From the NCBI GenBank assembly GCA_016715105.1, contig JADKBO010000021.1:72156-136155 (forward strand): a DNA stretch of 64,000 nt, in the 5' to 3' direction. The notes under the pieces are model-generated. The model saw only the letters and a list, made by a program, of their open reading frames with translations. It made no database searches and was not told the DNA's origin. Numbering within the stretch: position 1 is the first letter of the stretch; every line of letters begins with the position of its first letter. This document shows positions 9,136 to 17,828 of the stretch, one piece after another. A program made the position numbers and the translations under genes. This DNA is from Saprospiraceae bacterium (GTDB lineage Bacteria > Bacteroidota > Bacteroidia > Chitinophagales > Saprospiraceae).

Positions 9136-9236
9136 CTATAACTCGCCAAGTTGCACATTTTTATACCAAGTTGGCGAGATATAAAATCTATAACTCGCCA
9201 AGTTGACCATTTTTTATACCAAGTTGGCGAGCTATT
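9136..9236. repeat. Paired hairpin element, downstream copy
   Basis: Hairpin one: TATAACTCGCCAA (9137-9149) with TTGGCGAGATATA (9171-9183), one mismatch. Hairpin two: TATAACTCGCCAA (9189-9201) with TTGGCGAGCTATT (9224-9236). The spacer TAAAATC between them matches the spacer in the upstream copy. It starts 46 nt after the ATPase stop. It could also act as a bidirectional terminator between the convergent ATPase and hydrolase genes, but the near-identical copy upstream of the gene argues for more than that. Confidence 0.85.
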
Positions 9237-9275
9237 GATTTTTTTATATCGCATTTATGCCTCATAATCAACTGA

Positions 9276-10786
9276 TTACTTGACTTTCAATGTACTTGAT
9301 CCAGGAATAATCAAAAATACATTTTCACCCAAGTCCATAGATTTTAATTCAATGTTTTGAAACTCTGGAATTGTTACTGCTAGTGGATTTATTTGGTTTG
9401 GAATGATAATAGAATCACAACTTAATGGTGTTCTGCCTTGAGACCATGCATTTACATCTGACCAGTTTCCTGGCCCAATCCAAGTATTTGTCTCAGCAGA
9501 AATAACGGCAACCTCCATATTTGACTTGTTGCCAAATGCACGATGTGGGCTAATCAGTCTAGCCGACAATTTGCGTGTACTTACATTTGCGTCCCAAGTA
9601 ACTTGAGCTTCGTTGTTGCTGCTGCTAAGGATCGTTCCCCCCACTATTTCCCAGAAAAGATGATGATTAATCGGAGTGCTAACCGAATAATTGGCAAAAA
9701 GCTGTCCTTCACAAACTTCTGAACTGCCTACAATCGCAACATCCGCTGGCTGAAGATATTTTGAATATAACCACTGCCCTATGGTCGGCATGATGTCAGC
9801 GTGCAAACTTGAAGTCCCATTTTCGTGTACACCATGCCCGCGATTGGTGTATCTACTGTATTGATATACTTGATTGATGGTGTCACATCTCTTTTTTATT
9901 TCGTCACTTCCATAAACTGTTGGCAGGTCGTCTCCTGCAATAAATGGAGTGTATGTTGAGAAAGGTTCTCCGATACCAATGGGTACAGTATTGTCATTGC
10001 TGCTGTGAAACATTAGCATTAAAGGGCTAATTTCTGGTTCCAGATAGCTCGTAAATCCAACGGCGCCTGCTAAACTAAAACCACCATTTGCCCGACCATT
10101 ATATCCAAGATTATTTCCAACACAATCCAGGCAACCCTGGTCTGGAACATTGTTGCCTGACTGCATCCAAATCCCAGTAGAAATAGGTCTTTCTCCTTCT
10201 TTATCCAAGTACATATTGTGCAAAGCGATAAAAGCTCCTGCACTATGGCCGCCAATGAATACCTTATTTGGATCAATCCGGTAAGTATTGGCATTTGCAG
10301 CATCCGCTCTAAAAAAACGAATCGCCGATCGACTATCTTGAACTCCACGATACACAGCTCTTGTGGCCAGATCCTGATCAAAAATATTCATACCCAAACG
10401 ATAATCAATAGACGCTACGACATAGCCCATTCTTGCCAGACTTTGACAAATCAACCTGATACTCCAGTACTTTCTATTGCCATCCAGAAAACCTCCACCA
10501 AAGCAAACTATAACCAATGGCCTGATGGCAGCAGTATGGTTCAAAAATATCCATTGTCAAGATTGACATTTTGAGAGTCGTATTCTTTTACATTGAGTGG
10601 ATAACCAGTAATATTTTCATAAAAACCACCACCTTTTTTTGGTTGAGGAACATTGGAACTAAAAAGTTGGCTGGTTTCCATAACTCCTGAAAATATTTCT
10701 TTGTAATACCTGGCCGTATCTGCTTGTCCATGTATCAAAAGCGGAAGTATTAGCAATATTGACATTAACCAAATGTGCTTTCTCAT
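9276..10786 (-). CDS. Secreted alpha/beta hydrolase (carboxylesterase-like), frameshifted near 10545-10560
   Basis: Two minus-strand frames make one gene. 10541-10786 gives the signal peptide (MRKHIWLMSILLILPLLIHGQ) and the start of the domain to NVNLDNGYF. 9276-10544 continues from NHTAAIRPLVIV. The bridging sequence MDIFEP, expected in this family just before the hydrolase core, is present in the third frame, so two small indels lie within about 20 nt. Core motifs are the oxyanion-hole CFGGGF and the nucleophile elbow GGHSAGA. The likely His is in YTNRGHGVHE. A C-terminal extension of about 150 residues includes WEIVGG and a WIGPGNWSDVNAW segment, resembling Ig/PKD-like or binding modules of secreted Bacteroidota proteins. 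The substrate is unknown. It overlaps the upstream gene by 4 nt, indicating an operon. Confidence 0.8.
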
Positions 10787-11253
10787 CTCCTTTCTAATTT
10801 AGTCAAGTAGGTGGAGAAATATGGTTTTAATGTTTGCTGGAAGGTAATATCCGTTCTATACAAGCGTAATAGTTCTTCATACTTTTGAAATGGAAGATCT
10901 GATTTTTGACACAATAACAACAGGCGCTCTTTCTGAATCAAATTTTGATTTGCTTCAACCTGTTGTATGTAATTGGTTATAATTTGGAGTTCACTGGATC
11001 TTTGTGCAGTATCGTATCTGCTATTTATAAATGCTGCATACTGCTCGGAAGTCATTCCAAGGCTATCCAAAATTTCTTCACCAATTTTATTCCAATCTGG
11101 TTTTTGATTTTTGGCCTCAAAAAAAACATTGGTGAATGCAGTTAAAGTTTTGTCATTGTATATTTCCGAAGTTTGAGCTTCAACAAATATATGACACAAT
11201 AAAAAGCCAATTGAAAAGACCAATCGAAAATTGAACAGATAAAGTTTTTGCAT
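10783..11253 (-). CDS. Small secreted helical protein, unknown function
   Basis: The 156-residue product has a signal peptide (LVFSIGFLLCHIFVEAQ, cleavage near residue 26) and a mature part predicted to be all alpha-helical and rich in Gln/Glu/Leu. It has a periodic pattern such as ELQIITNYIQQVEANQNLIQ. I do not recognise the family with confidence. It resembles in size and pattern small periplasmic helical proteins of the DUF4168 type, but I see no diagnostic motif. Its stop overlaps the start of the alpha/beta hydrolase by 4 nt, so the two are probably translationally coupled. Confidence 0.6.
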   Translation of the reverse strand: MQKLYLFNFRLVFSIGFLLCHIFVEAQTSEIYNDKTLTAFTNVFFEAKNQKPDWNKIGEEILDSLGMTSEQYAAFINSRYDTAQRSSELQIITNYIQQVEANQNLIQKERLLLLCQKSDLPFQKYEELLRLYRTDITFQQTLKPYFSTYLTKLERR

Positions 11254-11331
11254 TTTTAATCTTTAATTTCCTTAGTTTCAAATATACCCATCTGAAATAG
11301 ATTTGGACAGATTCTAGACCAAAATTTGCGG

Positions 11332-11394
11332 TTTGCGAGCTTTTATTAAATTTTTCATCATTCTAAAGTGCTATAAACCATATAATTGCGAGCA
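11332..11394. repeat. Degenerate relatives of the GGCGAG hairpin upstream of the DUF4143 ATPase
   Basis: TTGCGAGCTTTTA (11333-11345), CTATAA (11371-11376) and TTGCGAGCA (11386-11394) resemble the arms TTGGCGAGCTATA and CTATAACTCGCC of the 7492/9136 elements. They keep position and orientation with respect to the next ATPase gene. The resemblance is partial and may be chance. Confidence 0.3.
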
Positions 11395-11439
11395 TTTTTT
11401 GTTTTTTGAAATCTTGACATTACATTTTTAGTATATTTT

Positions 11440-11457
11440 TGTAATATTGATATTACA
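11440..11457. promoter_or_regulatory. Perfect palindrome TGTAATAT-TG-ATATTACA, operator-like
   Basis: Two 8-bp arms are separated by 2 nt. It directly abuts a TATTTTTG -7-like motif (11434-11441) and lies about 75 nt before the ATPase ATG. The half-site core ATTACA recurs at 11420 and 11516. This arrangement would suit a dimeric repressor or autoregulation. No regulator is identified. Confidence 0.4.
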
Positions 11458-11483
11458 TATTTGTATTTTTTGATAAATCAGGA

Positions 11484-11514
11484 TTGCATTTAAATCATAA
11501 ATATGATATCTTTG
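11484..11514 (+). promoter_or_regulatory. Predicted promoter for the DUF4143 ATPase
   Basis: TTG at 11484-11486, a 20-nt spacer and TATCTTTG at 11507-11514 match the phylum consensus. The ATG at 11531 follows 17 nt after the -7 element, so the leader would be very short. Confidence 0.5.
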
Positions 11515-11530
11515 CATTACAAAATGTAGA

Positions 11531-12718
11531 ATGGAGGCATTAATTCAAGTACAAGACAATCTCATAAAAGATCTAGAACTAAAGATCAACCGCACACTCA
11601 ACATCGATTGGGATGACAGGTTGATAGCATTAGTAGGACCCAGGGGTGTGGGTAAAACTACCTATTTATTAGATCGGGTAAAAGACTCTATAACCGAAGG
11701 AAACTCCACACTTTATACCAGCATGGATGATCTATATTTTGCAAACAACACCTTGTTGAGCCTTGCTGACAGTTTCGTTAAGCGTGGTGGCAAATTTTTA
11801 TATTTAGATGAAATCCATAAATACCCAAACTGGTCGCAAGAATTAAAGAACATTTACGATAGGTATAAAACACTACATGTGGTCATCAGTGGGTCCTCCA
11901 TTTTGCACATCAAGCAAGGCGAAGCTGATTTGAGTCGCAGAGCAGTAGTTTACACCATGCAAGGCTTGTCCTTTAGAGAATATATTGAAATAGAAACAGG
12001 CTTTAAAATAGCGCCAGCATCTTTAGAGGAAATTTTAACCAATCATATAGAGCTAGCACGAACAATTACTAAAGAAATCCGACCATTACAATATTTCCAA
12101 GAGTACTTAAAACATGGCTATTTCCCATTTTATCTCGAAAGTAAAAAATCATATTTGATCAAACTTTTGTCCACCATCAATTTGACATTGGAAGCTGATT
12201 TACCATATCTCAAAGGCGTAGAAATGCGACACATTCATAAATTGAAAAAATTGCTATATGTTGTAAGTCAAGCTGTACCCTATAAACCCAACATTGCAAA
12301 ACTCTCGAGGGACGTGGAAGTATCTCGTGCTACCATCCTCACCTACCTTAGTTATATGCAGGACGCAAAGCTTATCAGGATGATGTCATACGATGTGCAT
12401 GGAGACAGTTTACTTACCAAACCAGAGAAATTGTTTTTTGACAATACTAATATGATGTTTGCAATTGGTCACGGCTATGCAAACACTGGAAGTGAGCGAG
12501 AAACCTTTTTTCTCAACCAAGTAGGATTGTCAAATACCCTTACTTATTCCGATATAGGTGATTTCAGAATCAACGATAAATATATCATTGAAGTTGGTGG
12601 CAGTAAAAAAGATAAAAAGCAAATTGCGGATTTACCAAATGCTTTTATAGCAGCTGATATGATCGAGACAGGATTTGACAATAAAATACCTCTTTGGTTA
12701 TTTGGTTTCATTTATTAA
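11531..12718 (+). CDS. AAA_14/DUF4143 ATP-binding protein
   Basis: The 395-residue protein has Walker A GPRGVGKT (36-43), Walker B FLYLDEIHKY (about 89-98) and the typical VVISGSSILHI sensor segment (about 118). The second half is a DUF4143 region: winged-helix-like LSRDVEVSRATILTYLSYM (about 260-280), then FFDNTNMMFAI and a C-terminal block with YIIEVGGSKKDKKQI, normally described as a PD-(D/E)XK-like remnant. The family is abundant in Bacteroidota accessory regions and its role is unsettled. It is the second AAA ATPase within 4 kb but belongs to a different family from the first. Confidence 0.88.
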   Translation: MEALIQVQDNLIKDLELKINRTLNIDWDDRLIALVGPRGVGKTTYLLDRVKDSITEGNSTLYTSMDDLYFANNTLLSLADSFVKRGGKFLYLDEIHKYPNWSQELKNIYDRYKTLHVVISGSSILHIKQGEADLSRRAVVYTMQGLSFREYIEIETGFKIAPASLEEILTNHIELARTITKEIRPLQYFQEYLKHGYFPFYLESKKSYLIKLLSTINLTLEADLPYLKGVEMRHIHKLKKLLYVVSQAVPYKPNIAKLSRDVEVSRATILTYLSYMQDAKLIRMMSYDVHGDSLLTKPEKLFFDNTNMMFAIGHGYANTGSERETFFLNQVGLSNTLTYSDIGDFRINDKYIIEVGGSKKDKKQIADLPNAFIAADMIETGFDNKIPLWLFGFIY

Positions 12719-12736
12719 TATCGAAATAGAACTGAT

Positions 12737-12768
12737 TTATAACTTTGTTTTCGTCTGGTGAGCTATTT
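12737..12768. repeat. Degenerate GGTGAGCTATT hairpin downstream of the DUF4143 ATPase
   Basis: TTATAACT (12737-12744) and GGTGAGCTATTT (12757-12768) line up with the outer arms CTATAACTCGCC and TTGGCGAGCTATT of the downstream copy behind the first ATPase. It lies 18 nt after the stop codon. I take it as a probable decayed relative, on limited evidence. Confidence 0.35.
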
Positions 12769-12872
12769 GAAAGGTAAGATGTAAAATGAGAAAACTTGAT
12801 GAACTTTCTCTAAAGCGGATTCAACCTGATTCAATAATTTATTAACTTTAGCCAACTCTTCAAATATTAATA

Positions 12873-13681
12873 ATGACACACTCAAAAACTACCAGCGCAC
12901 TCCATTTATTTGTTTGCTTAACCTTGTTTAACTCCTGCGCAAGGGAAAAGAACAATATATCCTTTGATGGGACGTGGATTGATTTAAGTTACACGTATGA
13001 CACACAAACACCCTATTGGCCAACAGCAGAAGGATTTCAATTGGACACCGTTTTTGAAGGAATGACAGCAGGAGGTTATTATTATTCTGCCTACCAGTTT
13101 CAGAGTGCAGAACATGGAGGAACACACATAGATGCACCTGTTCATTTTGCACAAGGAAAACAAACAGTAGATGAAATTCCGCTTGATAAATTGACGGGCG
13201 ACGCTATTGTGATCGATGTCAAAGATTCTGTAAGCGATTACATCGACTATCAAATCAATGTTTCAGATATAGAAAATTGGGAGAAGGAAAATGGGAGAAT
13301 AAAGGACGGCACAATTGTGCTTTTAAGAACTGGTTTGGTAAATTTTGGCCAGACAAAATAAAATATTTAGGTACTGATCAAAAGGGGCCAGCTGCTGTTG
13401 CCTTACTACACTTTCCGGGCCTTCATCCTGATGCAGCGCAATGGCTTGTATACAATCGTGCGATCAAAGCCATAGGTCTAGACACTCCAAGTATCGATTA
13501 TGGTAGATCTTCAACATTCAAATCACATCGCATACTATTTGAAAAAAATATTCCAGCTTTTGAAAACCTTGCAAATCTAGATAGCTTGCCCGCTTCTGGT
13601 TTTTATATAGTTGCTTTACCCATGAAAATCAAAGGTGGAAGTGGTGGGCCATTGAGAATCGCTGCCTTTTTGCCAAAATAA
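12873..13681 (+). CDS. Cyclase-family lipoprotein (metal-dependent, kynurenine-formamidase-like), frameshifted near 13330
   Basis: Two frames form one gene of about 270 residues: 12873-13361 and the continuation from about 13330 to 13681. The N-terminus LFVCLTLFNSCA is a lipobox, so the product is a lipoprotein. The core HGGTHIDAPVHF (about 86-97) is the metal-binding HxGTHxDxPxHF signature of the cyclase/formamidase superfamily, and LPMKIKGGSGGPLRIAAF is its normal C-terminus. Family members hydrolyse formyl-kynurenine or other amides and lactones; the substrate here is unknown. The break falls in LLRTG/WFGKFW and a single missing base restores the family sequence, so I regard the gene as intact in the organism. 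Confidence 0.85.
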
Positions 13682-13949
13682 TAAACCACTTCATTTATTT
13701 TTGGTCTGAATGGAAGTTGCCATGAATAAACCACCAAGGAAATTTTCCCGATTATTACTCCAATCTAATGTTGCTCAAATAAACTGATGTACAGAAAATT
13801 TAAGAATCAAAATCAGCTCACCACCCAACTTTCCTCATACTTTAATATTATTTTGAATTTTAGGCCTTTTGTTATCATATAATTTACATTTAAAGAGGTA
13901 TAATATGAAAAACAATTTTTAATTTTGGAAATATGCAAAAGGAAGTTTA

Positions 13950-15173
13950 ATGACTGCCTTTTTTTTTATTTTTTTATTCATATCCAAGATTTACATTATT
14001 ATGATATCAGAGATATTGAAGCTTTTGAGCCCTACTGAAAACCCTGATGTAGGTCAGTCGCTGGTTATTTTACTTCTCACCATCAGTTGTGGTATTTTCA
14101 TAGGAAGAATACACATTGGTAAGGTTTCGCTTGGCATTGCAGCTGTCATGTTTTCAGGATTATTGTTTGGTCATTTGGGTTATTCTCTTGATACAAATAG
14201 TTTGAAATTTTTGAGGGAGCTCGGCTTGATCCTTTTTGTGTACGCAATAGGAATTCAAGTGGGTCCGTCTTTCTTTTCTTCCTTAAAAAAAGAAGGCTTA
14301 AAGTTTAATTTGCTCAGTGTCGGCACTGTGCTGCTGGGTGGATTGGTAACCTACATCATATTTAAAGTAAGCGGGCAATCGATAGAACACTCGGTTGGTT
14401 TGATGTCAGGAGCTGTCACGAATACCCCTGGCCTTGGTGCTGCAAAGTCAACCATTGCTGAGATGAGTTCGACTATGGGTGGCAAAGATTTTGGAGATCC
14501 TGCCATCCCTTATGCTATCGCCTACCCTTTCGGTGTTTTGGGCATTATTTTCATGCTCATTATTACTAAAAGTGTACTCAAAATTGACATCCAAAAAGAA
14601 CACGATGCTTTTGAATCAAAAATAGATAAAATCCACAATCACCCAACTTCAGTAAAATGCCGAGTGGTAAAAGAGCAGGCATTTGGCATCACTTTGAATG
14701 AATTATTAAATAAGTTTGATCATTCAGTAATCATATCCCGATTGAAACACAGCGGATCTGAAATTGTATATTCTCCTGATCTTGAAACTGTCATCCAAGA
14801 AAGAGATGTGATCATGATTGTGGGCCAAAAAGAAAATGTGGACAAAGTGGTGGAATTTGTTGGCCGTCCTTCCTCAGATATCATGGTAGAATCAACTGTC
14901 GACATCCTCACAAAAACATTGATCGTTACAAAAGATTCAGCAGTTCATAAATCTTTGTCAGACTTGGCTTTGTACAATCGATATGACATGAAAGTCACCA
15001 GGGTTTTAGATCGGGAATGGAATTTTTGGCTGCTGGGTCTTTTGAATTGTTCTTTGGAGACAGACTGGTGGTTGTTGGCAATAAATGGGCCCTGGAACAA
15101 GCAGAACAAATCCTTGGAAATTCAGAAAAACGATTACTTGAGCCGGATTTCCTGTCTATTTTTGGAGGGTTAA
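13950..15173 (+). CDS. AspT/YidE-family transporter, N-terminal part (frameshift near 15005)
   Basis: This is the first part of a putative aspartate:alanine-exchanger-family membrane protein. Segments 30-200 form the first membrane domain with GLILFVYAIGIQVGPSFF and the hallmark GLMSGAVTNTPGLGAA. A cytoplasmic RCK_C/TrkA_C-like regulatory region follows (about 225-380). The real sequence leaves this frame at KVTRVLDREWN; with one A restored it continues as the next entry. The annotated start adds an unlikely MTAFFFIF leader, and the internal ATG at 14001 (MISEILKLL) fits the family better. Homologues move small acids or amino acids, but the substrate is unknown. Confidence 0.85.
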   Translation: MTAFFFIFLFISKIYIIMISEILKLLSPTENPDVGQSLVILLLTISCGIFIGRIHIGKVSLGIAAVMFSGLLFGHLGYSLDTNSLKFLRELGLILFVYAIGIQVGPSFFSSLKKEGLKFNLLSVGTVLLGGLVTYIIFKVSGQSIEHSVGLMSGAVTNTPGLGAAKSTIAEMSSTMGGKDFGDPAIPYAIAYPFGVLGIIFMLIITKSVLKIDIQKEHDAFESKIDKIHNHPTSVKCRVVKEQAFGITLNELLNKFDHSVIISRLKHSGSEIVYSPDLETVIQERDVIMIVGQKENVDKVVEFVGRPSSDIMVESTVDILTKTLIVTKDSAVHKSLSDLALYNRYDMKVTRVLDREWNFWLLGLLNCSLETDWWLLAINGPWNKQNKSLEIQKNDYLSRISCLFLEG

Positions 15174-15688
15174 TCATAGGTATCCTTGTTGGATCTATTC
15201 CCATATTCATTCCTTCGTTTCCTGTGCCTGTAAAGCTGGGATTTGCAGCCGGCCCATTGATTGTAGCCTTGCTTTTGAGTAGATATGGAGGAGTTGGAAT
15301 GATTCACACTTACATCAACCATGGTGCCATTTATTTCATGAAAGACCTAGGAATTTGTTTATTTTTTGCTACTGTAGGCATTCACGCAGGCCACAGCTTT
15401 TATGACAATTTCGTACAATTTAATGGATGGACATGGATAGGATATGGTATTTGCATTACGATCATTCCTCTGCTGGTTATGGTTCTTATAGGACATTATT
15501 TGATGAAAATCAATTTTCTACAACTAGTTGGCTTGATGAGTGGCACCTATACTGATCCGGCAGCCTTGTCTTTCAGCAATTCTTACTTCAAATCAGAAAT
15601 ACCGGCTCAAGCCTATGCCACAGTTTATCCTTTGGTTACCATTTTCAGGATACTGATGGCACAGTTGCTCATCCTTCTTTTTGCGTAA
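15017..15688 (+). CDS. AspT/YidE-family transporter, C-terminal part
   Basis: It continues the preceding gene. GMEFLAAGSFELFFGDRLVVVG closes the second RCK_C-like domain. A second membrane domain then runs from FGGLIIGILVGSIPI to the end, with GICLFFATVGIHAG and GLMSGTYTDPAALSF, which mirror the first-domain motifs as expected for the family's internal duplication. The combined length is about 560 residues, normal for the family. The break is at an AAGATCGGGA-type homopolymer context, consistent with a sequencing indel. Confidence 0.87.
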   Translation: MEFLAAGSFELFFGDRLVVVGNKWALEQAEQILGNSEKRLLEPDFLSIFGGLIIGILVGSIPIFIPSFPVPVKLGFAAGPLIVALLLSRYGGVGMIHTYINHGAIYFMKDLGICLFFATVGIHAGHSFYDNFVQFNGWTWIGYGICITIIPLLVMVLIGHYLMKINFLQLVGLMSGTYTDPAALSFSNSYFKSEIPAQAYATVYPLVTIFRILMAQLLILLFA

Positions 15689-15960
15689 GGTTTGACCGTA
15701 ATTTAAAGAGGGCCACTGGAATTTTTTTTATCAATTTCACCAATAATGTAGGGTTACCCGAAGGAATTCCTTGTTGATGAGTGTGTATGGTTGTGTGCCC
15801 CGCCAAGGATACCTACGATGACTCAATGGGCATTGCTGATTTTATTTTTGCTCACATCAATTACAGGGATTTTTTTTATGAAACAGTTTACCCACAGACG
15901 AATGCAAGATTTCTCTCAGAAAATTGATTCCAAAACACTCCGCTGTAATGGGTGCTTAAA

Positions 15961-15988
15961 TCTTAAAGAAGCAATCATTTCTTTAAGA
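15961..15988. terminator. Hairpin before the MBL hydrolase gene
   Basis: TCTTAAAGAA (15961-15970) and TTCTTTAAGA (15979-15988) form a perfect 10-bp stem with an 8-nt loop. It is AT-rich and has only a weak T-tract, so termination is possible but not strong. Confidence 0.35.
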
Positions 15989-16016
15989 TTTAAAACAATT
16001 CTAAAGTCGATTCTGT

Positions 16017-16024
16017 TACTTTTG
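16017..16024 (+). promoter_or_regulatory. Predicted -7 element TACTTTTG
   Basis: It matches TAnnTTTG and lies 20 nt upstream of the GTG start at 16044. No good -33 TTTG is visible at the expected spacing. Confidence 0.35.
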
Positions 16025-16043
16025 CAAATAAAATAACAGAAAG

Positions 16044-16841
16044 GTGAATAGATTGAATTACGTTTTGACAATCACGGCATTTATTTGTACAACAAGTATA
16101 GCCGCTTTCTCTCAAGGAACTAAGGTTAATGTGGTTGGGGTTGCTGATCCAATGAAAGCAGGAATTGAAGGAGCTATTGATTTCAAATTGACTCCTATTT
16201 CACACGCGACAGCAGTATTCACTTGGTCTGATAAAACATTCTATATTGACCCTGTGGGCGGTAAAGATGCTTTTGCGGGTCAAAAAGCACCTGATATTAT
16301 TTTACTCACAGACATTCATGGTGATCATTTGAGCGCAGAAACATTAACAGCCATCAATACTCCAGATACCAAAATCATTGCACCGCAAGCAGTAGTCGAT
16401 CAACTCCCTGAAGATCTCAAGTTGAAAGTGATCGTTCTGAAAAATGAGGAGACCACCAAGCAACTAGGTTTTGAAATTATTGGAGTTCCAATGTATAATT
16501 TACGAGAAGAAGCTAAACAATTTCACACCAAAGGTAGAGGCAACGGATATGTGATCGAAAATGGTGGCATGCGTGTTTATTTTTCGGGCGATACTGAAGA
16601 TATTCCAGAAATGAGAAATCTTAAAAATATAAACAAAGCATTTATCTGTATGAATTTACCTTACACAATGAATGTTGAGAAAGCAGCAGAGGCTGTCTTG
16701 GATTTTGCCCCTAAAGAAGTATATCCTTACCATTACCGTGGCCAGGGTGGACTTAGCGACGTAGCAAAATTTAAATCATTGGTAAATGCTGGAAATCCCA
16801 AAATTGAAGTGATTCAATTAGATTGGTACCCAGGAAAATAA
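16044..16841 (+). CDS. Secreted MBL-fold metallo-hydrolase (UlaG-like/UPF0173 type)
   Basis: The 265-residue protein begins at GTG (MNRLNYVLTITAF...), chosen because it gives a complete signal peptide ending near AAFSQ (residue 24). HATAVFTW and FYIDPVGG open the MBL fold, TDIHGDHLSAET carries the HxxDH part of the metal site, and YFSGDTEDI and YPYHYRGQGG supply the later ligands. The arrangement matches the beta-lactamase-superfamily group that includes UlaG and UPF0173 proteins, with only part of the HxHxDH motif (IHGDH). Members hydrolyse lactones or phosphodiesters; the substrate is unknown. Confidence 0.85.
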   Translation: MNRLNYVLTITAFICTTSIAAFSQGTKVNVVGVADPMKAGIEGAIDFKLTPISHATAVFTWSDKTFYIDPVGGKDAFAGQKAPDIILLTDIHGDHLSAETLTAINTPDTKIIAPQAVVDQLPEDLKLKVIVLKNEETTKQLGFEIIGVPMYNLREEAKQFHTKGRGNGYVIENGGMRVYFSGDTEDIPEMRNLKNINKAFICMNLPYTMNVEKAAEAVLDFAPKEVYPYHYRGQGGLSDVAKFKSLVNAGNPKIEVIQLDWYPGK

Positions 16842-16870
16842 CATAAATCATTATCCGTAAAAGTAAGACA

Positions 16871-17440
16871 TCATTCTCTTTTCCATCCAGCTTTCTTCAA
16901 GAACCAAACTACAATCGAAGGGAATTTATACCCTCTTTTTGCTAAGATTACTCCAGCTTCATCGTAAAGGAATTGAGATCCTCTGATGCCCAAGCCATCC
17001 ATCATTCTATTATAATAATTGAATAATGCGGTAATTGCAATCACATCTTCAACAGTTTGTTCATTCCAACCTACCACCACCATAGCATCAATGTCAGATT
17101 GTACGACTTTACTGGGGGTCTGAGTTAGTTTTTTGACCAAATGCAAAATAGGTATGAATTTGGGTTCAAAAGCTACAAAATCATGATTCTTAAGTGCTTC
17201 AATTTTTGTTGTTTCTACTCCAAAAGCAATAGCAACTTCTACGTGTACTCCAGTACAATAAATGCAACTATTGTTTATAGACACATAGGAAGCAATCAAT
17301 TCTCTTTCTTTAGGCGATAACTCAGAAGGTCCCCGAAGAACGTTCTGAGTAAAGGCATCCATATGTTTATAGCGACCTCGATTGTAAAAAATCAGATCTC
17401 TCATATCAGCGATGGCAGGCATCCGTTTCAAGTAGGGCAT
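16871..17440 (-). CDS. Carboxymuconolactone decarboxylase/AhpD-like peroxidase-related protein
   Basis: The 189-residue protein has the AhpD signature SCIYCTGVHVEVAIAFG (about 58-74), with the CxxC pair and downstream His needed for thiol peroxidase/alkylhydroperoxidase activity. The flanking helices LSPKERELIASYVS and VVGWNEQTVEDVIAITALFNYYNR are typical of the peroxidase-related subfamily. It should be cytoplasmic, as no signal is seen. It converges with the MBL hydrolase gene, and the 29-nt gap holds no obvious terminator. Confidence 0.87.
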   Translation of the reverse strand: MPYLKRMPAIADMRDLIFYNRGRYKHMDAFTQNVLRGPSELSPKERELIASYVSINNSCIYCTGVHVEVAIAFGVETTKIEALKNHDFVAFEPKFIPILHLVKKLTQTPSKVVQSDIDAMVVVGWNEQTVEDVIAITALFNYYNRMMDGLGIRGSQFLYDEAGVILAKRGYKFPSIVVWFLKKAGWKRE

Positions 17441-17828
17441 AATTATATTTTTTGCTGGTAATTTATGGCGTGTAAATTAATACACATCAAACAGTTAATT
17501 ATTTTTTATCTGTTTATTTAGCACATATTTTTCGGTTTTTATACCACAACGTTTGCTCTGACTCATTCTGACAGAATAATTAAGCTAAAAGTCATTTCTA
17601 CTTCTTTTTTTAGCCCCTTAACCCTGAAAATGAATGACAATGATAACTAAGAATGTTGTTTCAGGTTGCAATTATATGGTTTTGGATAAAAAAATGATGG
17701 TGATTTCAAAAATAATACTTGCACAAACACTATCTTCAAGTATCGATTTGAAGTAGCTTGCATGATCGATTATAGTCATCCTCTTTTACAAGTGTAAGAC
17801 CTTGAAATAGTTAATCGGAATCAAACAC
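17441..17828. other. Intergenic, no gene seen
   Basis: An AT-rich 388-nt stretch between divergent genes. It must hold promoters for both, but I see no exact TAnnTTTG element that I would assign, no RNA fold and no coding remnant. Confidence 0.5.

Larger units (their letters stand above)
15752..16036 (+). pseudogene. Orphan IPTMxxW membrane-tail (sorting-signal-like) fragment
   Basis: The frame open from 15752 encodes PRIPTMTQWALLILFLLT followed by a hydrophobic helix and basic residues. That layout resembles the IPTM/IPTL-type C-terminal sorting tails of large surface proteins. No cargo protein precedes it: an in-frame stop lies at 15749 and upstream is the AspT stop. It is either the remnant of a larger secreted protein or a small membrane peptide. 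The 3' half (about 15920-16036) does not look like protein and probably is not coding. Confidence 0.4.

Noticed and set aside
7492..9236. CRISPR-like repeats
   Set aside because: Only four units occur, they are palindromes in two clusters separated by a gene, and the T-rich loops are not spacers.
9137..9236. Simple terminator explanation for the downstream hairpins
   Set aside because: A near-identical paired unit occurs upstream of the same gene, which a terminator would not explain, although a secondary terminator role remains possible.
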